Assembly (NCBI GenBank): GCA_021200535.1
Contig: JAJQGL010000012.1
Location: forward strand, 1-56,827
Direction: 5' to 3'
DNA length: 56,827 nt
Source: Clostridiaceae bacterium
GTDB lineage: Bacteria > Bacillota > Clostridia > Lachnospirales > Lachnospiraceae
The translations under genes were made by a program, and so were the position numbers. Positions 1 through 7,659 of the stretch are shown piece after piece (the first letter of the stretch is position 1; each line of letters begins with the position of its first letter). Below the pieces are notes generated by a model that did not search any database, had not been told where the DNA came from, and was given only the letters and a program-made list of their open reading frames with translations.

Positions 1-871
1 CAGAAAGAGCGAACAAAAATGCTTCCAGCCAGTTTCCCTGGGTAAGCCCACTGGCAAGGAACACGACAGGCAGCAAAATTGCCATAAAACGGATCAGCAC
101 CCATGCAATAGAGCTGGAGCCTCTGTCAAACCCCTGCTTTTGCTCCAGTCTGTCTATGTCAAGGCTTCCATACACAGTATTTTTTCCAACTGCCTGCACA
201 ACACCGATTCCAGAACCGCCGGTAACAGTAGTTCCCTGAAATACAACGTTTATATAATCGCTTAGCTTTTTAGGCTTTCTCTGCGGCCTCTCTGCTTTCT
301 TTTCAAAGCTTTCACTTTCACCGGTTATAACAGATTGGGAAACAAACAAATCCTTTGCTTCAATTAACTCAATGTCAGCCGGTATGCGGTCTCCCGCTTC
401 TATACGGACAAGGTCTCCAACTACCAGCTCTTCAGATGAAACCTCCTGCCAGATATGATCCCGGCAAACGGAAACTGTGGTTTGTGCTAACTGGGTCAGA
501 CGGTCGGCAACACGCTTTGCCCGAAGCTCCTGAATAAGACGAACAACTGCGCCAAGCAATAACATAACGCTGATAATAATAACAGATGAAAAAGACTGCC
601 CGTATTTTTCTGGCAAAAGTACATCTGTAATCAGTGAAACGACCGCCAGTACAAACAGGATGATAGAAAACGGATTGATAAAGGCCCTTCGAACACAATG
701 CATGACAGTCGTCTGGCTTTTGTTTATCTGCTCATTGCTTCCATATTTCTTTCTGTAATAAATCACCTGTTCCTGAGTTAATCCGTTATTTTCCGCGCGG
801 GCTATATCTATAGAAAATCTATGTGAGTTATACTGCTCATTTGATGGTTTCGGGTGAAGAGCTTTTTTCAC
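1..871 (-). CDS. P-type cation-transporting ATPase, N-terminal part (runs off the window)
   Basis: The minus strand reads open from a GTG at 871 to the window edge, giving about 290 residues. The start has a GGAGG about 11 bases upstream, and the nearest upstream ATG hits a stop after six codons. The protein begins with a soluble N-terminal segment (KYGSNEQI region), then a hydrophobic hairpin (INPFSIILFVLAVVSLITD), then the actuator domain with VVGDLVRIEAGDRIPAD and the phosphatase loop TGES. A second membrane pair begins near the edge. The phosphorylation motif DKTGT would lie outside the window. The layout and the wording of the first membrane hairpin resemble MgtA/MgtB-type magnesium ATPases (P3B), but the ion cannot be assigned without the rest. 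A TATAAT at 947-942 (minus) and a short hairpin at 922-935 lie in its leader. Confidence 0.85.
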   Translation of the reverse strand, partial: MKKALHPKPSNEQYNSHRFSIDIARAENNGLTQEQVIYYRKKYGSNEQINKSQTTVMHCVRRAFINPFSIILFVLAVVSLITDVLLPEKYGQSFSSVIIISVMLLLGAVVRLIQELRAKRVADRLTQLAQTTVSVCRDHIWQEVSSEELVVGDLVRIEAGDRIPADIELIEAKDLFVSQSVITGESESFEKKAERPQRKPKKLSDYINVVFQGTTVTGGSGIGVVQAVGKNTVYGSLDIDRLEQKQGFDRGSSSIAWVLIRFMAILLPVVFLASGLTQGNWLEAFLFALS

Positions 872-1028
872 GAATACGTATCCTCCATGTTCTTTTTTGC
901 TGATAGGCTTTTTGCCGCAAGACACCATAAGGTGTAAATACATTATAACATAATAAGATTTGAAAAAATCTTGCAAAAATCTTGCTTTGAGTAATGACTT
1001 TATTTCCGCGAAGCAACGAGTCAAGCAG

Positions 1029-1042
1029 CCGTGCTTGCACGG
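1029..1042. repeat. Short perfect hairpin in the gap between ATPase and RhuM relic
   Basis: CCGTGCTTGCACGG is a 6-bp stem with a two-base loop. It lies 158 bases before the P-type ATPase start. The rest of 872-1053 is AT-rich with the ATPase promoter region; no gene is seen. Confidence 0.4.
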
Positions 1043-1053
1043 ATATTGACTTA

Positions 1054-1350
1054 TCATTTATCCTTTGCCTCTTTATCAATACTGGAATAATCAATGGATG
1101 TTTTGTATATATCGCAAATTTTCTGATAAAATCTTTTTTCGGAGGCCCTGATTTCACGAATCCGTTTTAATAATTCGTCAAAATAGTCCTCTCCAAACTG
1201 TTTTGGATTTTTGAGACGTTCGTCGTCCATAGCAAATCTCTTGCGGGAATATTCCTCTAATATATGGGAAGCCCAATTTCTGAAATGCATTCCAACATTG
1301 GAACGGACACGATAGCCAATGGCGGGAATCATTTTGAAATTATAATGCTT
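1054..1350 (-). pseudogene. RhuM-family protein fragment
   Basis: The minus-strand translation contains IPAIGYRVRS, HFRNWASHIL, FAMDDERLKNP and EDYFDELLKRIREIRASEKR. These match the central part of Virulence_RhuM proteins (Fic/RhuM-type, often in mobile or toxin loci). Normal members are about 330 residues. Here the N-terminal DNA-binding-like half is absent and the protein stops just after the RASEKRFYQK segment. The reading frame continues upstream to an ATG at 1467, but that stretch is lysine-rich and unlike the family. This is a relic truncated at both ends and probably not functional. Confidence 0.75.
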
Positions 1351-2240
1351 TTTCTTTCTTTTAATCTTTCTTTTTTCCTCTGTTTTTATACACATTATAC
1401 TGATTCTTACATTGTCCACTGCAAAATACCGTGTTCGCTCTGGAAGCAAGGAATACCTTGCCGCCATGCCTCTTTGATGAAACGGTTTTTGGGGAGGGAT
1501 ACAGCCTCATAAGTGATAAATTCCGGTGTGGTGGGCAGTGCAGATTCGGTTTTGTATTTTCGGCAAGTGTATATTCCTCTATATGGCTGTGTGCTTTTTC
1601 TGACACTTTCTGTTTTTGTTTATTTTATTGAGAAATACGATTGCATTGCAGTTCAGACAATTTTATTTATTTTGGTGATTTTGGGAGAAGTAGCTTTGCT
1701 TGAAATTCAACATAATATACTAAAGAAGAAATTCATAAAAAAATAGCAGCGACCTCAATTAATGATTTTTCTGTTAAAAATTCGATAATTTCAATTTGCC
1801 GGGGAAATTATTTGCAGAGTATTGTTATGTTTTAGAACGTTGGAGATGCTTATTATTCAAGCGGTTAGGAATACAAAAATGACGACTTTGACTATTGATA
1901 TTTTGGCTCAGCTTATATTAAAATATGGGCTGCAGGTTCTCAAAAAAAGAAAAATCGGTATTCAACGCTTGTTTCATTTGATGCTGATAAAAAACCGAAA
2001 GAGATTGCCGAAAGCGGCAGTTGTCGTGATGAGATTTCAATGGAAAAGGCAGCATAAAACTGAATTTCTTGTATGCTATATTGTATATACAATGTGCAGA
2101 CGATTATAGAGGGTAAGAAATGGATTGAATGAAAAGGTGAGAGAGCTGCGTGAAAGTACAGGGATGAACTTTAGTTGATATGCTTAATTGTTTAGCGGAC
2201 AGTAGAGGATTAATTATCTCAATATTGGAAGAAGGGAAAG
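1351..2240. other. Decayed region with gene relics
   Basis: No intact gene is visible over about 890 bases. Three pieces look like old coding sequence. On the minus strand (about 1400-1610), a readable segment containing FITYEAVSLPKNRFIKEAW is split by frame changes and stops. On the plus strand (about 1950-2060), a segment reading FDADKKPKEIAESG is broken by upstream stops. At 2128-2178 (plus), the words EKVRELRESTGMN resemble the start of Xre-type helix-turn-helix proteins, then hit a stop. Base composition is AT-rich. I infer leftovers of an accessory or mobile segment; no transposase or recombinase could be recognised. Confidence 0.5.
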
Positions 2241-2250
2241 GGTGAATTTG

Positions 2251-2958
2251 ATGATGAGGGTTGACAGTGTAGAAAATAATTTGTTTCTTTTTGCACCGGA
2301 TGAAAAGAGTGAAGTGTATAAAGCGAATACAGCTGTTTCTGAGGAAAGTGAACAAATATCGGTAAAAGTTTCCATTTCAGAGGAAGGAATGAAAAAATAT
2401 CAAAATAAGCTGCAGGAGAACAGCAGCGATTTAAAAGAGATCATGGAGCAAAGGGATAAATTGTTGTCTGGGGAAATTATGCCCGCAACAGATTATAGTT
2501 TTGATTTAGGTAATGCATTAGCAGCTTTGAAGGAGGATGGTGTATATCTTTCAATAGAGGAAAAAGCAGAGAATTTGTTTAAAGCATATGCAAACTTGTA
2601 TGATGATATTGTACAGGGTTATGAAAGTGGTACAAGAGAAAAGTATGTGCAAGATTCGGCGATGGAAAGCGGATATCGTAAACTTACTATGGAAGAGGAA
2701 ATAAATTCTTTGGATGCAGCCTATAAAAAATATACGGAATTTTTAGAAACACAGACACAATTGATGCCTCGAATTGTTGACGCATACAAAAAATACATGA
2801 AAAAGTTAGCAAAAATTGGTGCTGACAGAGCAGAACTGGCTAATAAGGCGAAGGATGTGTATGCGAGGTTAAAAGAAGAGTTACCGAAAAATATAAGCGA
2901 AAAAATGATCGAAGCATCAAAAGCATTTGCAAAGCAATACACGTCAAAAAAATTCTAA
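2251..2958 (+). CDS. Conserved-type hypothetical protein, helical
   Basis: The protein has about 235 residues and no signal peptide or membrane segment. The N-terminus contains a stretch ISVKVSISEEGMKKYQ, a pattern common to uncharacterised Lachnospiraceae proteins, followed by long charged helices (KKYTEFLETQTQLMPRIVDAYKKYMKKLAK) likely to form coiled coil. The start is uncertain. ATG 2251 has AAAGGG eight bases upstream, and GTG 2242 in the same frame is also possible. It stands alone between relics and the HxlR gene, in an AT-rich stretch. No function can be assigned; an extracellular, phage-like or flagellum-associated role would be a guess. Confidence 0.6.
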   Translation: MMRVDSVENNLFLFAPDEKSEVYKANTAVSEESEQISVKVSISEEGMKKYQNKLQENSSDLKEIMEQRDKLLSGEIMPATDYSFDLGNALAALKEDGVYLSIEEKAENLFKAYANLYDDIVQGYESGTREKYVQDSAMESGYRKLTMEEEINSLDAAYKKYTEFLETQTQLMPRIVDAYKKYMKKLAKIGADRAELANKAKDVYARLKEELPKNISEKMIEASKAFAKQYTSKKF

Positions 2959-3001
2959 AACAAGTTTTTTGTTTCGTATAAGTAATTGCCATAGCTGCTT
3001 T

Positions 3002-3379
3002 TTAGGAATGGTAGTCGCATTTTTTACAATGTGCCATAGTCTCGTCGGTGTTTTCTTTATAGAAAAGTCCGGACCACTTGCAGATGCTTTGCAGGATTGG
3101 AACGACGGACATGCCCTTTTCCGTGAGGGAGTATTCAACCCGCGGGGGAATCTGATCATAAGATTTACGGTCAACAATTCCTTCGGTGATGAGTTCTTTT
3201 AGGGAACCTGTGAGCACGGCATCTGTGATGTTTCCCATTTCTTTTCTGATTTTGCTATATCTAAGTGTTCCCATATCTGCAAGTACGCAAATGATTCTGG
3301 AATTCCACTTACCTCCGAAAATATTTATACCATATTCAAGCGGACAACGGATATCATCTTCTAATTTTTTCTGATACAT
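3002..3379 (-). CDS. HxlR-family winged-helix transcriptional regulator
   Basis: The protein has 125 residues, the usual size for the family. The HxlR signature is clear: CPLEYGINIFGGKWNSRII near the N-terminus, then the winged helix with RYSKIRKEMGNITDAVLTG and LKELITEGIVDRK, and the wing PPRVEYSLTEKG. The C-terminus carries several cysteines (CKWSG, HCKKC), which could sense thiol or redox state; that is inference. HxlR proteins usually control neighbouring detoxification or redox genes. Here the ferredoxin and the split-barrel flavin-type gene lie just upstream on the same strand. Its 130-base leader holds a strong nested inverted repeat. Confidence 0.9.
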   Translation of the reverse strand: MYQKKLEDDIRCPLEYGINIFGGKWNSRIICVLADMGTLRYSKIRKEMGNITDAVLTGSLKELITEGIVDRKSYDQIPPRVEYSLTEKGMSVVPILQSICKWSGLFYKENTDETMAHCKKCDYHS

Positions 3380-3408
3380 AACATTCTCCTTTGAAAATTG
3401 TTTTTTAA

Positions 3409-3463
3409 GATCATGAACTCGCGCTTTCGCGCTTTATCGCTGCCTACGCAGCTGTTCATGATC
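3409..3463 (-). promoter_or_regulatory. Nested inverted-repeat element upstream of the HxlR gene
   Basis: A perfect 10-bp inverted repeat (GATCATGAAC at 3409-3418 and its complement at 3454-3463) encloses two further hairpins. These are GCGC-TTTC-GCGC at 3421-3432 and GCTGC-CTAC-GCAGC at 3439-3452. On RNA this would fold as a three-way junction. A possible minus-strand promoter (TTTCAT, 17 bases, TATAAT at 3523-3518) would place it in the 5' leader of the HxlR gene. It could be a structured leader, an operator, or a copy of a dispersed palindromic repeat. Confidence 0.55.
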
Positions 3464-3556
3464 GTCATTCGCCGCTCGCGATGAATAGGCTCTGCCTGCT
3501 CCCGCTCGCTAACGTTCATTATATCATCATTAGATAAGAAATGAAAGTTACTGTAA

Positions 3557-3754
3557 TTATATAGTAGTAATAAAAGAAGGAGCATTTTTGTGACATAGTT
3601 TGATGCATTTTCCGCAACCTGTGCACTTTTCAGGAAAAACAAGACTCTTGAATCCAATTTGCATTTTTATGGCGTTGGAAGGACAGTTTTCAATGCAGGC
3701 GCCGCAGCCAACACATTTATCTGGATTGATAAAAGCTACCTGTGTATGATTCAT
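3557..3754 (-). CDS. Small 2x[4Fe-4S] ferredoxin-type protein
   Basis: The protein has 65 residues with two CxxCxxCxxxC motifs: CVGCGACIENCP and CTGCGKCIKLCH. Each would ligate a [4Fe-4S] cluster for low-potential electron transfer in the cytoplasm. The start is set at the ATG at 3754 because GAGGAG lies about eight bases upstream; a longer in-frame version to 3808 lacks such support. The second motif has His instead of Pro after the last Cys, a tolerated change. It follows the split-barrel gene by 77 bases on the same strand and probably shares its transcript, which suggests a redox pair. Confidence 0.88.
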   Translation of the reverse strand: MNHTQVAFINPDKCVGCGACIENCPSNAIKMQIGFKSLVFPEKCTGCGKCIKLCHKNAPSFITTI

Positions 3755-3831
3755 ATAAGTATATTCTCCTCTGGAAAAGAAAGGGGGCAGACAAAGCCTG
3801 CGCCCCATGGAAACAAATCAGTTCAAGCTGA

Positions 3832-4227
3832 TTATAATACTTTCTTGTTTTCTGCGCCCGGAGTTGTGACAATGACCTTATCAGGTGTGATGACAAGTGC
3901 TCCCTTGGCAGTTGCTGCTCCGTTAAACATTTTTTCAACCATTGCCTTGAAGGTATCAACAATTGTACCTTCTGTTATATACTCAGCAGTTCCTTTAATC
4001 TGGTAACCCTCTAAGTTTGCTGCATCATATACAGAGACTGCAAGTTTTCCGTTGTTTGCTTTGATGTTATTTAATGTAGTTTCTAGGAATACATCACCGA
4101 CAGCAAGTTTTCCGTCTTGAGTAATCATCTTAAATGCTACCGGTACAACATTTGGTTCACCATCTGCACAGGTTGCAAGGTCCCACATACTCGTTTCTAA
4201 TAATTTTGTTACGTTTTCATTCAACAT
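3832..4227 (-). CDS. Pyridoxamine 5'-phosphate oxidase-like flavin/split-barrel protein
   Basis: The protein has 131 residues. The opening (LLETSMWDLATCADGEPNVVPVAFK) and the following GKLAVGDVFLETTLNNIKANNGKLAVSVYD are typical of short PNPOx-like split-barrel proteins, which bind FMN or related cofactors as dimers. The substrate is unknown. The start at 4227 is chosen for the GGAGGG eight bases upstream; the reading frame extends further upstream through the structured leader but without a credible start. It is the first gene of a probable unit with the ferredoxin, and perhaps the HxlR gene, all on the minus strand. Confidence 0.85.
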   Translation of the reverse strand: MLNENVTKLLETSMWDLATCADGEPNVVPVAFKMITQDGKLAVGDVFLETTLNNIKANNGKLAVSVYDAANLEGYQIKGTAEYITEGTIVDTFKAMVEKMFNGAATAKGALVITPDKVIVTTPGAENKKVL

Positions 4228-4262
4228 AAGATCGCCCTCCATTGATATTAATATAACTCGCG

Positions 4263-4368
4263 TACGCAGCGAGCCAAATACAGGATTGCCTGCATTTGTC
4301 GGCTGCGTATGAGTCAAATATCCCATCTTTGTTTTGGGGTATTTGATTGCTGCAGAAATTACTTCTGC
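4263..4368 (-). promoter_or_regulatory. Three consecutive hairpins in the leader of the split-barrel gene
   Basis: Three inverted repeats lie in a row. TACGCAGC/GCTGCGTA at 4263-4309 has inner pairs CAAAT/ATTTG and CAGG/CCTG. An 11-bp stem at 4314-4324 pairs with 4336-4346 with one wobble. GCAGAA/TTCTGC spans 4352-4368. With the promoter at 4411-4383 (minus), transcription would start near 4376, so nearly the whole leader would fold. No T-run follows any stem, so this does not look like a simple attenuator. A dispersed repeat element is an alternative. Confidence 0.55.
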
Positions 4369-4382
4369 TTTACTATGCTCAC

Positions 4383-4411
4383 AGTATAGGAAAATCACAA
4401 CAGAAATACAA
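4383..4411 (-). promoter_or_regulatory. Sigma-A-type promoter for split-barrel/ferredoxin genes
   Basis: Read on the minus strand, TTGTAT (4411-4406), 17 bases, then TATACT (4388-4383). It faces the split-barrel gene and would start transcription just before the three-hairpin leader. Confidence 0.5.
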
Positions 4412-4475
4412 GATATTAACAAATTTATGAGTTACTATTAAATTTCATAGTGAATTGCATTTGATGGCATGTGGC

Positions 4476-4488
4476 GTTATAGTATAAC
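4476..4488. promoter_or_regulatory. Palindrome upstream of the mrp remnant, possible operator
   Basis: GTTATAGTATAAC is a perfect 6+1+6 palindrome. It sits between the divergent split-barrel gene and the mrp remnant, about 100 bases before the mrp start. Its size suits a dimeric winged-helix regulator such as the HxlR protein nearby; that link is inference. Confidence 0.35.
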
Positions 4489-4591
4489 CGTTATATGACG
4501 AAAATTATGAAAGAAAGTGTTTCAATGCTGCGGCCAGTGAAATGTATCGACAAATTCGAGATAAGTATTTGTATAAGGAGATGAAGCTTAA

Positions 4592-5282
4592 ATGAGTGAA
4601 GACTGTTCTCATAATTGTGAGCATTGCAGTGAAAATTGTGATGAGCGTACAAAGGAAAGGCAATAGGACTGCTGTGTTGGATGCGGACATTACAGGCCCG
4701 TCTATTCCCCAAATCTTTGGTATTCATGAACATGTTGGAGGAGAAGATGTTATAATTCCGGCAATTTCTAAAAATGGGATGAAAGTAATGTCTGTAAATC
4801 TTTTGACAGATAATGAAACGGATCCGGTTGTCTGGAGAGGTCCGATGATTGCGGGCGCAGTAAAGCAGTTTTGGACAGAGGTTCTCTGGGGAGATATAGA
4901 CTATATGTTTATTGACATGCCGCCCGGAACAGGGGATGTGCCGCTTACTGTATTCCAGTCCATTCCGGTAAATGGGATTGTAATTGTAACGTCACCGCAG
5001 GAATTGGTGGGAATGATTGTTGAAAAGGCAGTAAAAATGGCAAATATGATGAATATTCCGGTTCTTGGACTGGTAGAAAACATGAGCTATGCAGTTTGTC
5101 CTGCCTGTGGTGAAAAACTACATATTTTTGGAGAAAGTCATATTGAAGACATTGCAAAGAAATACAAAATTTCCAGCTTAGCGCAACTGCCGATTGATTC
5201 CAACCTGGCAAAGGCTTGTGATCTTGGAGAGATTGAACAGTATCAGGGTACGCTGCTTGATGAAATCTTAGAGAATCTATAA
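4592..5282 (+). pseudogene. mrp: Mrp/Nbp35-family P-loop ATPase, internal deletion and frameshift
   Basis: The gene starts well: AAGGAG precedes ATG 4592, and the first 24 codons read MSEDCSHNCEHCSENCDERT, the cysteine-rich N-terminus of Mrp proteins in clostridia. This frame then meets a stop. The rest of the protein continues in another frame from about 4655 to 5282 with AVLDADITGPSIPQ, VVWRGPMI, MPPGTGDVPLT, ENMSYAVCPACG and LAQLPIDSNLA. Between the two halves the normal segment with the Walker A loop (GGVGKS) is missing, a loss of roughly 35-45 codons. Mrp proteins carry Fe-S clusters for apoprotein assembly. This copy lacks the nucleotide-binding loop and reading frame and should be inactive. 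Confidence 0.85.
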
Positions 5283-5357
5283 AATGGTATTATTTTCTTC
5301 AAAGAATGTTTGGAAAGCCTGATTTCTGTTTTGAAATTAGGTCAAAACAATTTCATG

Positions 5358-5396
5358 AAACGTCTGCGAAGAAGGCATTCTTTTGCAGACGTTTTT
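5358..5396 (+). terminator. Rho-independent terminator after mrp remnant
   Basis: AAACGTCTGC at 5358-5367 pairs with GCAGACGTTT at 5385-5394, with further pairing towards a short loop, followed by a T-run. It ends the mrp transcript before the next gene. Confidence 0.85.
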
Positions 5397-5484
5397 GTAA
5401 ATTCCGGTGAATTTTAAGGGAAGAAAACTATGCGCCATGTTTTTTATTCCTGCTTCAAATCTTTAATCTTGCACTATGTTTGTA

Positions 5485-5496
5485 CTTCACGTGAAG
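5485..5496. promoter_or_regulatory. 12-bp palindrome at a promoter, possible operator
   Basis: CTTCACGTGAAG is a perfect palindrome that ends 17 bases before a TATAAT at 5514-5519, so it occupies the -35 position of the likely promoter of the metallo-hydrolase gene. No good -35 hexamer is seen there, which suggests an activator or repressor site. Confidence 0.4.
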
Positions 5497-5620
5497 AAAT
5501 TTTTGTGTTAGTCTATAATTAACAAAACAGGAGAGAGGCAGGAATGCCTCTGATGCGCTGGCATATGGGGAGTGTTGTGTGAATAGTACAGTATAATATT
5601 CTAAAATGGGGGGAAGCTTT

Positions 5621-6466
5621 ATGAGCCATGAGATCATCATCACCGTATTGATTGAAAATACATCAGATGGCGTGCTTGCCTGCGAACATGGGCTGAGTCT
5701 TTTTATCGAATATGCAGGAAAACAGATATTGCTGGATGCGGGAAGTACGGATGCTTTCTATGAGAATGCGGAGGCTTTGGGTGTTTCTCTGGCTGGGCTG
5801 GACGCTTATGTCCTTTCCCATGGGCATTATGACCATTCCGGAGGATTTGAGAAATTGTTTTGCTGCGTTCCGGCTGCAAAGGTATATGCACGAAAAGAAG
5901 CACTGGATGTTTATCTATCCGCTGCAGGAGGGATGCACGAGATTAGTGTACCGCAGAAGGTAGCATCTGACCGGGACAGATTCCTTCTGGCGGATGGCAT
6001 TAGAGAAATACTTCCCGGAATAATCCTTGTACCGCACAGTACAAAGGGACTTGACCAGATCGGAGAAAAATGCAGCCTGTACAAAAGGCAGGATGATCAA
6101 ATTGTCCCTGATGATTTTGCTCATGAACAGAGTTTGGTGATTGACACCTCCAATGGCCTGGTTATTTTCAATAGCTGCTCCCACGCAGGTGCTGCCAATA
6201 TCATACGGGAAGCCAAGGATGCCTGTGGGAAAAAGCGGATTTATGCATATGTCGGCGGCTTGCATATGAAGGGTAAAAAGGATGGTAAAGAAATCTGTGC
6301 TTTTTCAGATGAGGAGATCGATTCGCTTTGTGACATTTTCCGACAGGAAGGTATTGAGAAGATTTATACCGGACACTGCACTGGCACGCCGGGGTTTGAG
6401 AAGCTCCAAAGCCGGCTTGGAAACAGGATACACCGGCTTTCAACGGGTTTGCGGTTTGAACTGTAA
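5621..6466 (+). CDS. Metallo-beta-lactamase-fold hydrolase (COG1237-like)
   Basis: The protein has 281 residues. The metal-binding motif SHGHYDHSGG (HxHxDH type) follows a conserved ILLDAGSTDAFYENAEALGV. Later ligands are in CSHAGAANI, GGLHMKG and YTGHCTGT near the C-terminus. This arrangement matches the group named after 7,8-dihydropterin-6-methyl-4-(beta-D-ribofuranosyl)-aminobenzene-5'-phosphate synthase (methanopterin-type MBL proteins). In bacteria the substrate is unknown. The start at 5621 is chosen because GGGGGGA lies just before it; an ATG at 5606 is in frame but lies in that site. Members often sit beside Mrp/Nbp35 and small ferredoxins, as here, so this may be the surviving partner of the damaged mrp. 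Confidence 0.88.
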   Translation: MSHEIIITVLIENTSDGVLACEHGLSLFIEYAGKQILLDAGSTDAFYENAEALGVSLAGLDAYVLSHGHYDHSGGFEKLFCCVPAAKVYARKEALDVYLSAAGGMHEISVPQKVASDRDRFLLADGIREILPGIILVPHSTKGLDQIGEKCSLYKRQDDQIVPDDFAHEQSLVIDTSNGLVIFNSCSHAGAANIIREAKDACGKKRIYAYVGGLHMKGKKDGKEICAFSDEEIDSLCDIFRQEGIEKIYTGHCTGTPGFEKLQSRLGNRIHRLSTGLRFEL

Positions 6467-6571
6467 AACATTGCAAGGGTATCAGAAAAATAGTAAGATG
6501 TGACAGGAAAAATACATGCAGGAGCGTTACAAATAGTTTTGATGGCATTCCATCGCGTGAAACGCTCCGGA

Positions 6572-6928
6572 ATGGGGATTATTGTGAAAGAACGAAAAGA
6601 AATTTTGGACTATGGGATGACGCTGCCGGATGTGTATATGGATGCGCCGTTTCACGATACTAACTGGATTTTGCTCCGCTATAAAAAGAATAAGCGGGCT
6701 TTTGCATGGACGTATGAGCGGAATGGGATGATCTGTGTTAATGTAAAGGTAGATCCGGAGTGGAGGGATTTCTGGCGGAGTACATATGCCTCTGTCCTGC
6801 CAGGGTATCATCAGAATAAGGAGCACTGGAATACGATTATTTTAGACGGGAGTATCCCAAATGATGAAGTGAAACGGATGGTGGCGGAAAGCTATGATCT
6901 GATTGTGAAGAAAAAAGCAGGGAAGTGA
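6572..6928 (+). CDS. MmcQ/YjbR-family protein
   Basis: The protein has about 118 residues. ILDYGMTLPDVYMDAPFHD, KVDPEWRDFWR, LPGYHQNKEHWNTIIL and MVAESYDLIVKK match MmcQ/YjbR proteins, which have a double-wing fold resembling DNA-binding domains and no settled function. The start is unclear: ATG 6572 has only a weak site (CCGGA), and GTG 6584 lies downstream of GGGGA. The frame is open upstream to 6500 but not family-like there. It ends a few bases before the response regulator gene and may be co-transcribed with it. Confidence 0.85.
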   Translation: MGIIVKERKEILDYGMTLPDVYMDAPFHDTNWILLRYKKNKRAFAWTYERNGMICVNVKVDPEWRDFWRSTYASVLPGYHQNKEHWNTIILDGSIPNDEVKRMVAESYDLIVKKKAGK

Positions 6929-6936
6929 CAGCAAAA

Positions 6937-7659
6937 ATGAGAATAGCGGTGTGTGATGATGAGAAAGCAATCAGGAAGTTAATCGGGGATAAAGTCAGAA
7001 AACTTTATCCTCAGTCAGAGCTTCTTTTTTTTGAAAGCGGGGAAGAGCTTCTCGCACGGGAGTGCCAGCTGGATATTTTGTTTTTGGATATTCAGATGCC
7101 GGGCAGAAATGGGATGGAAACAGCAAGGGAGCTGCGCAGAAAAGGAAGGAATACCATACTGGTTTTTGTGACGGCAATCGAGGAATATGTATTTCAGGCA
7201 TTTGATGTGGGAGCATTCCATTATTTGGTCAAGCCGTTTACGGATGAGAAATTCCATGAGGTTATGGCAAGTGCAGTAAGCAGTGTCCGTGAAAGAGAGG
7301 ATAAAGAAGAAGCAGAGAAAAAAGAAAAATATATGATGGTCAGCTCCGGTGGCAGCCATATAAAAATTCTATTGGATGATATTGTATATGCAGAGGTGTT
7401 TAACAGGAAAATAATCATCCACAAAAGAGATAGCACAGTTGAATACTATGGAAAGCTGTCAGATTTGGAAAAGTCGCTGGGAGAAGATTTTTTTCGCCCT
7501 CACAGGGCATATTTAATTCATTTTAAATATGTTATGAAATATAATGCCACATCTATTACGATGGAAAATGGAAGTGTGATTATGGCGAAGGCAAAGTTTC
7601 CGGAGTTTGTAAAAAAATATTTACAATATAACCGGAGGAAAGGAAAAGAGATTGTTTGA
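6937..7659 (+). CDS. LytTR-family response regulator (LytR/AgrA type)
   Basis: The protein has 240 residues from ATG 6937 (a GTG at 6925 that overlaps the previous stop is also possible). The receiver domain (about 1-120) has the acidic pair in VCDDE, the phosphorylated aspartate D51 in LFLDIQMPG, and the conserved lysine in HYLVKPF. A charged linker leads to a LytTR DNA-binding domain (about 135-235), with IVYAEVFNRKIIIH and FFRPHRAYLIHFKYV. Such regulators act with GHKL sensor kinases, often in peptide signalling. The kinase gene follows with overlapping ends. Its targets are not visible here; the FlxA-like gene and the NRPS-like cluster downstream are candidates only. Confidence 0.95.
   Translation: MRIAVCDDEKAIRKLIGDKVRKLYPQSELLFFESGEELLARECQLDILFLDIQMPGRNGMETARELRRKGRNTILVFVTAIEEYVFQAFDVGAFHYLVKPFTDEKFHEVMASAVSSVREREDKEEAEKKEKYMMVSSGGSHIKILLDDIVYAEVFNRKIIIHKRDSTVEYYGKLSDLEKSLGEDFFRPHRAYLIHFKYVMKYNATSITMENGSVIMAKAKFPEFVKKYLQYNRRKGKEIV

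Noticed and set aside
432-698. Minus-strand open frame of 88 codons
   Set aside because: It lies in another frame of the P-type ATPase gene, whose own frame gives clear family motifs.
837-1157. Minus-strand frame of 106 codons before the ATPase gene
   Set aside because: It spans the promoter, leader hairpin and part of the RhuM relic; no protein family is visible and it overlaps the ATPase start.
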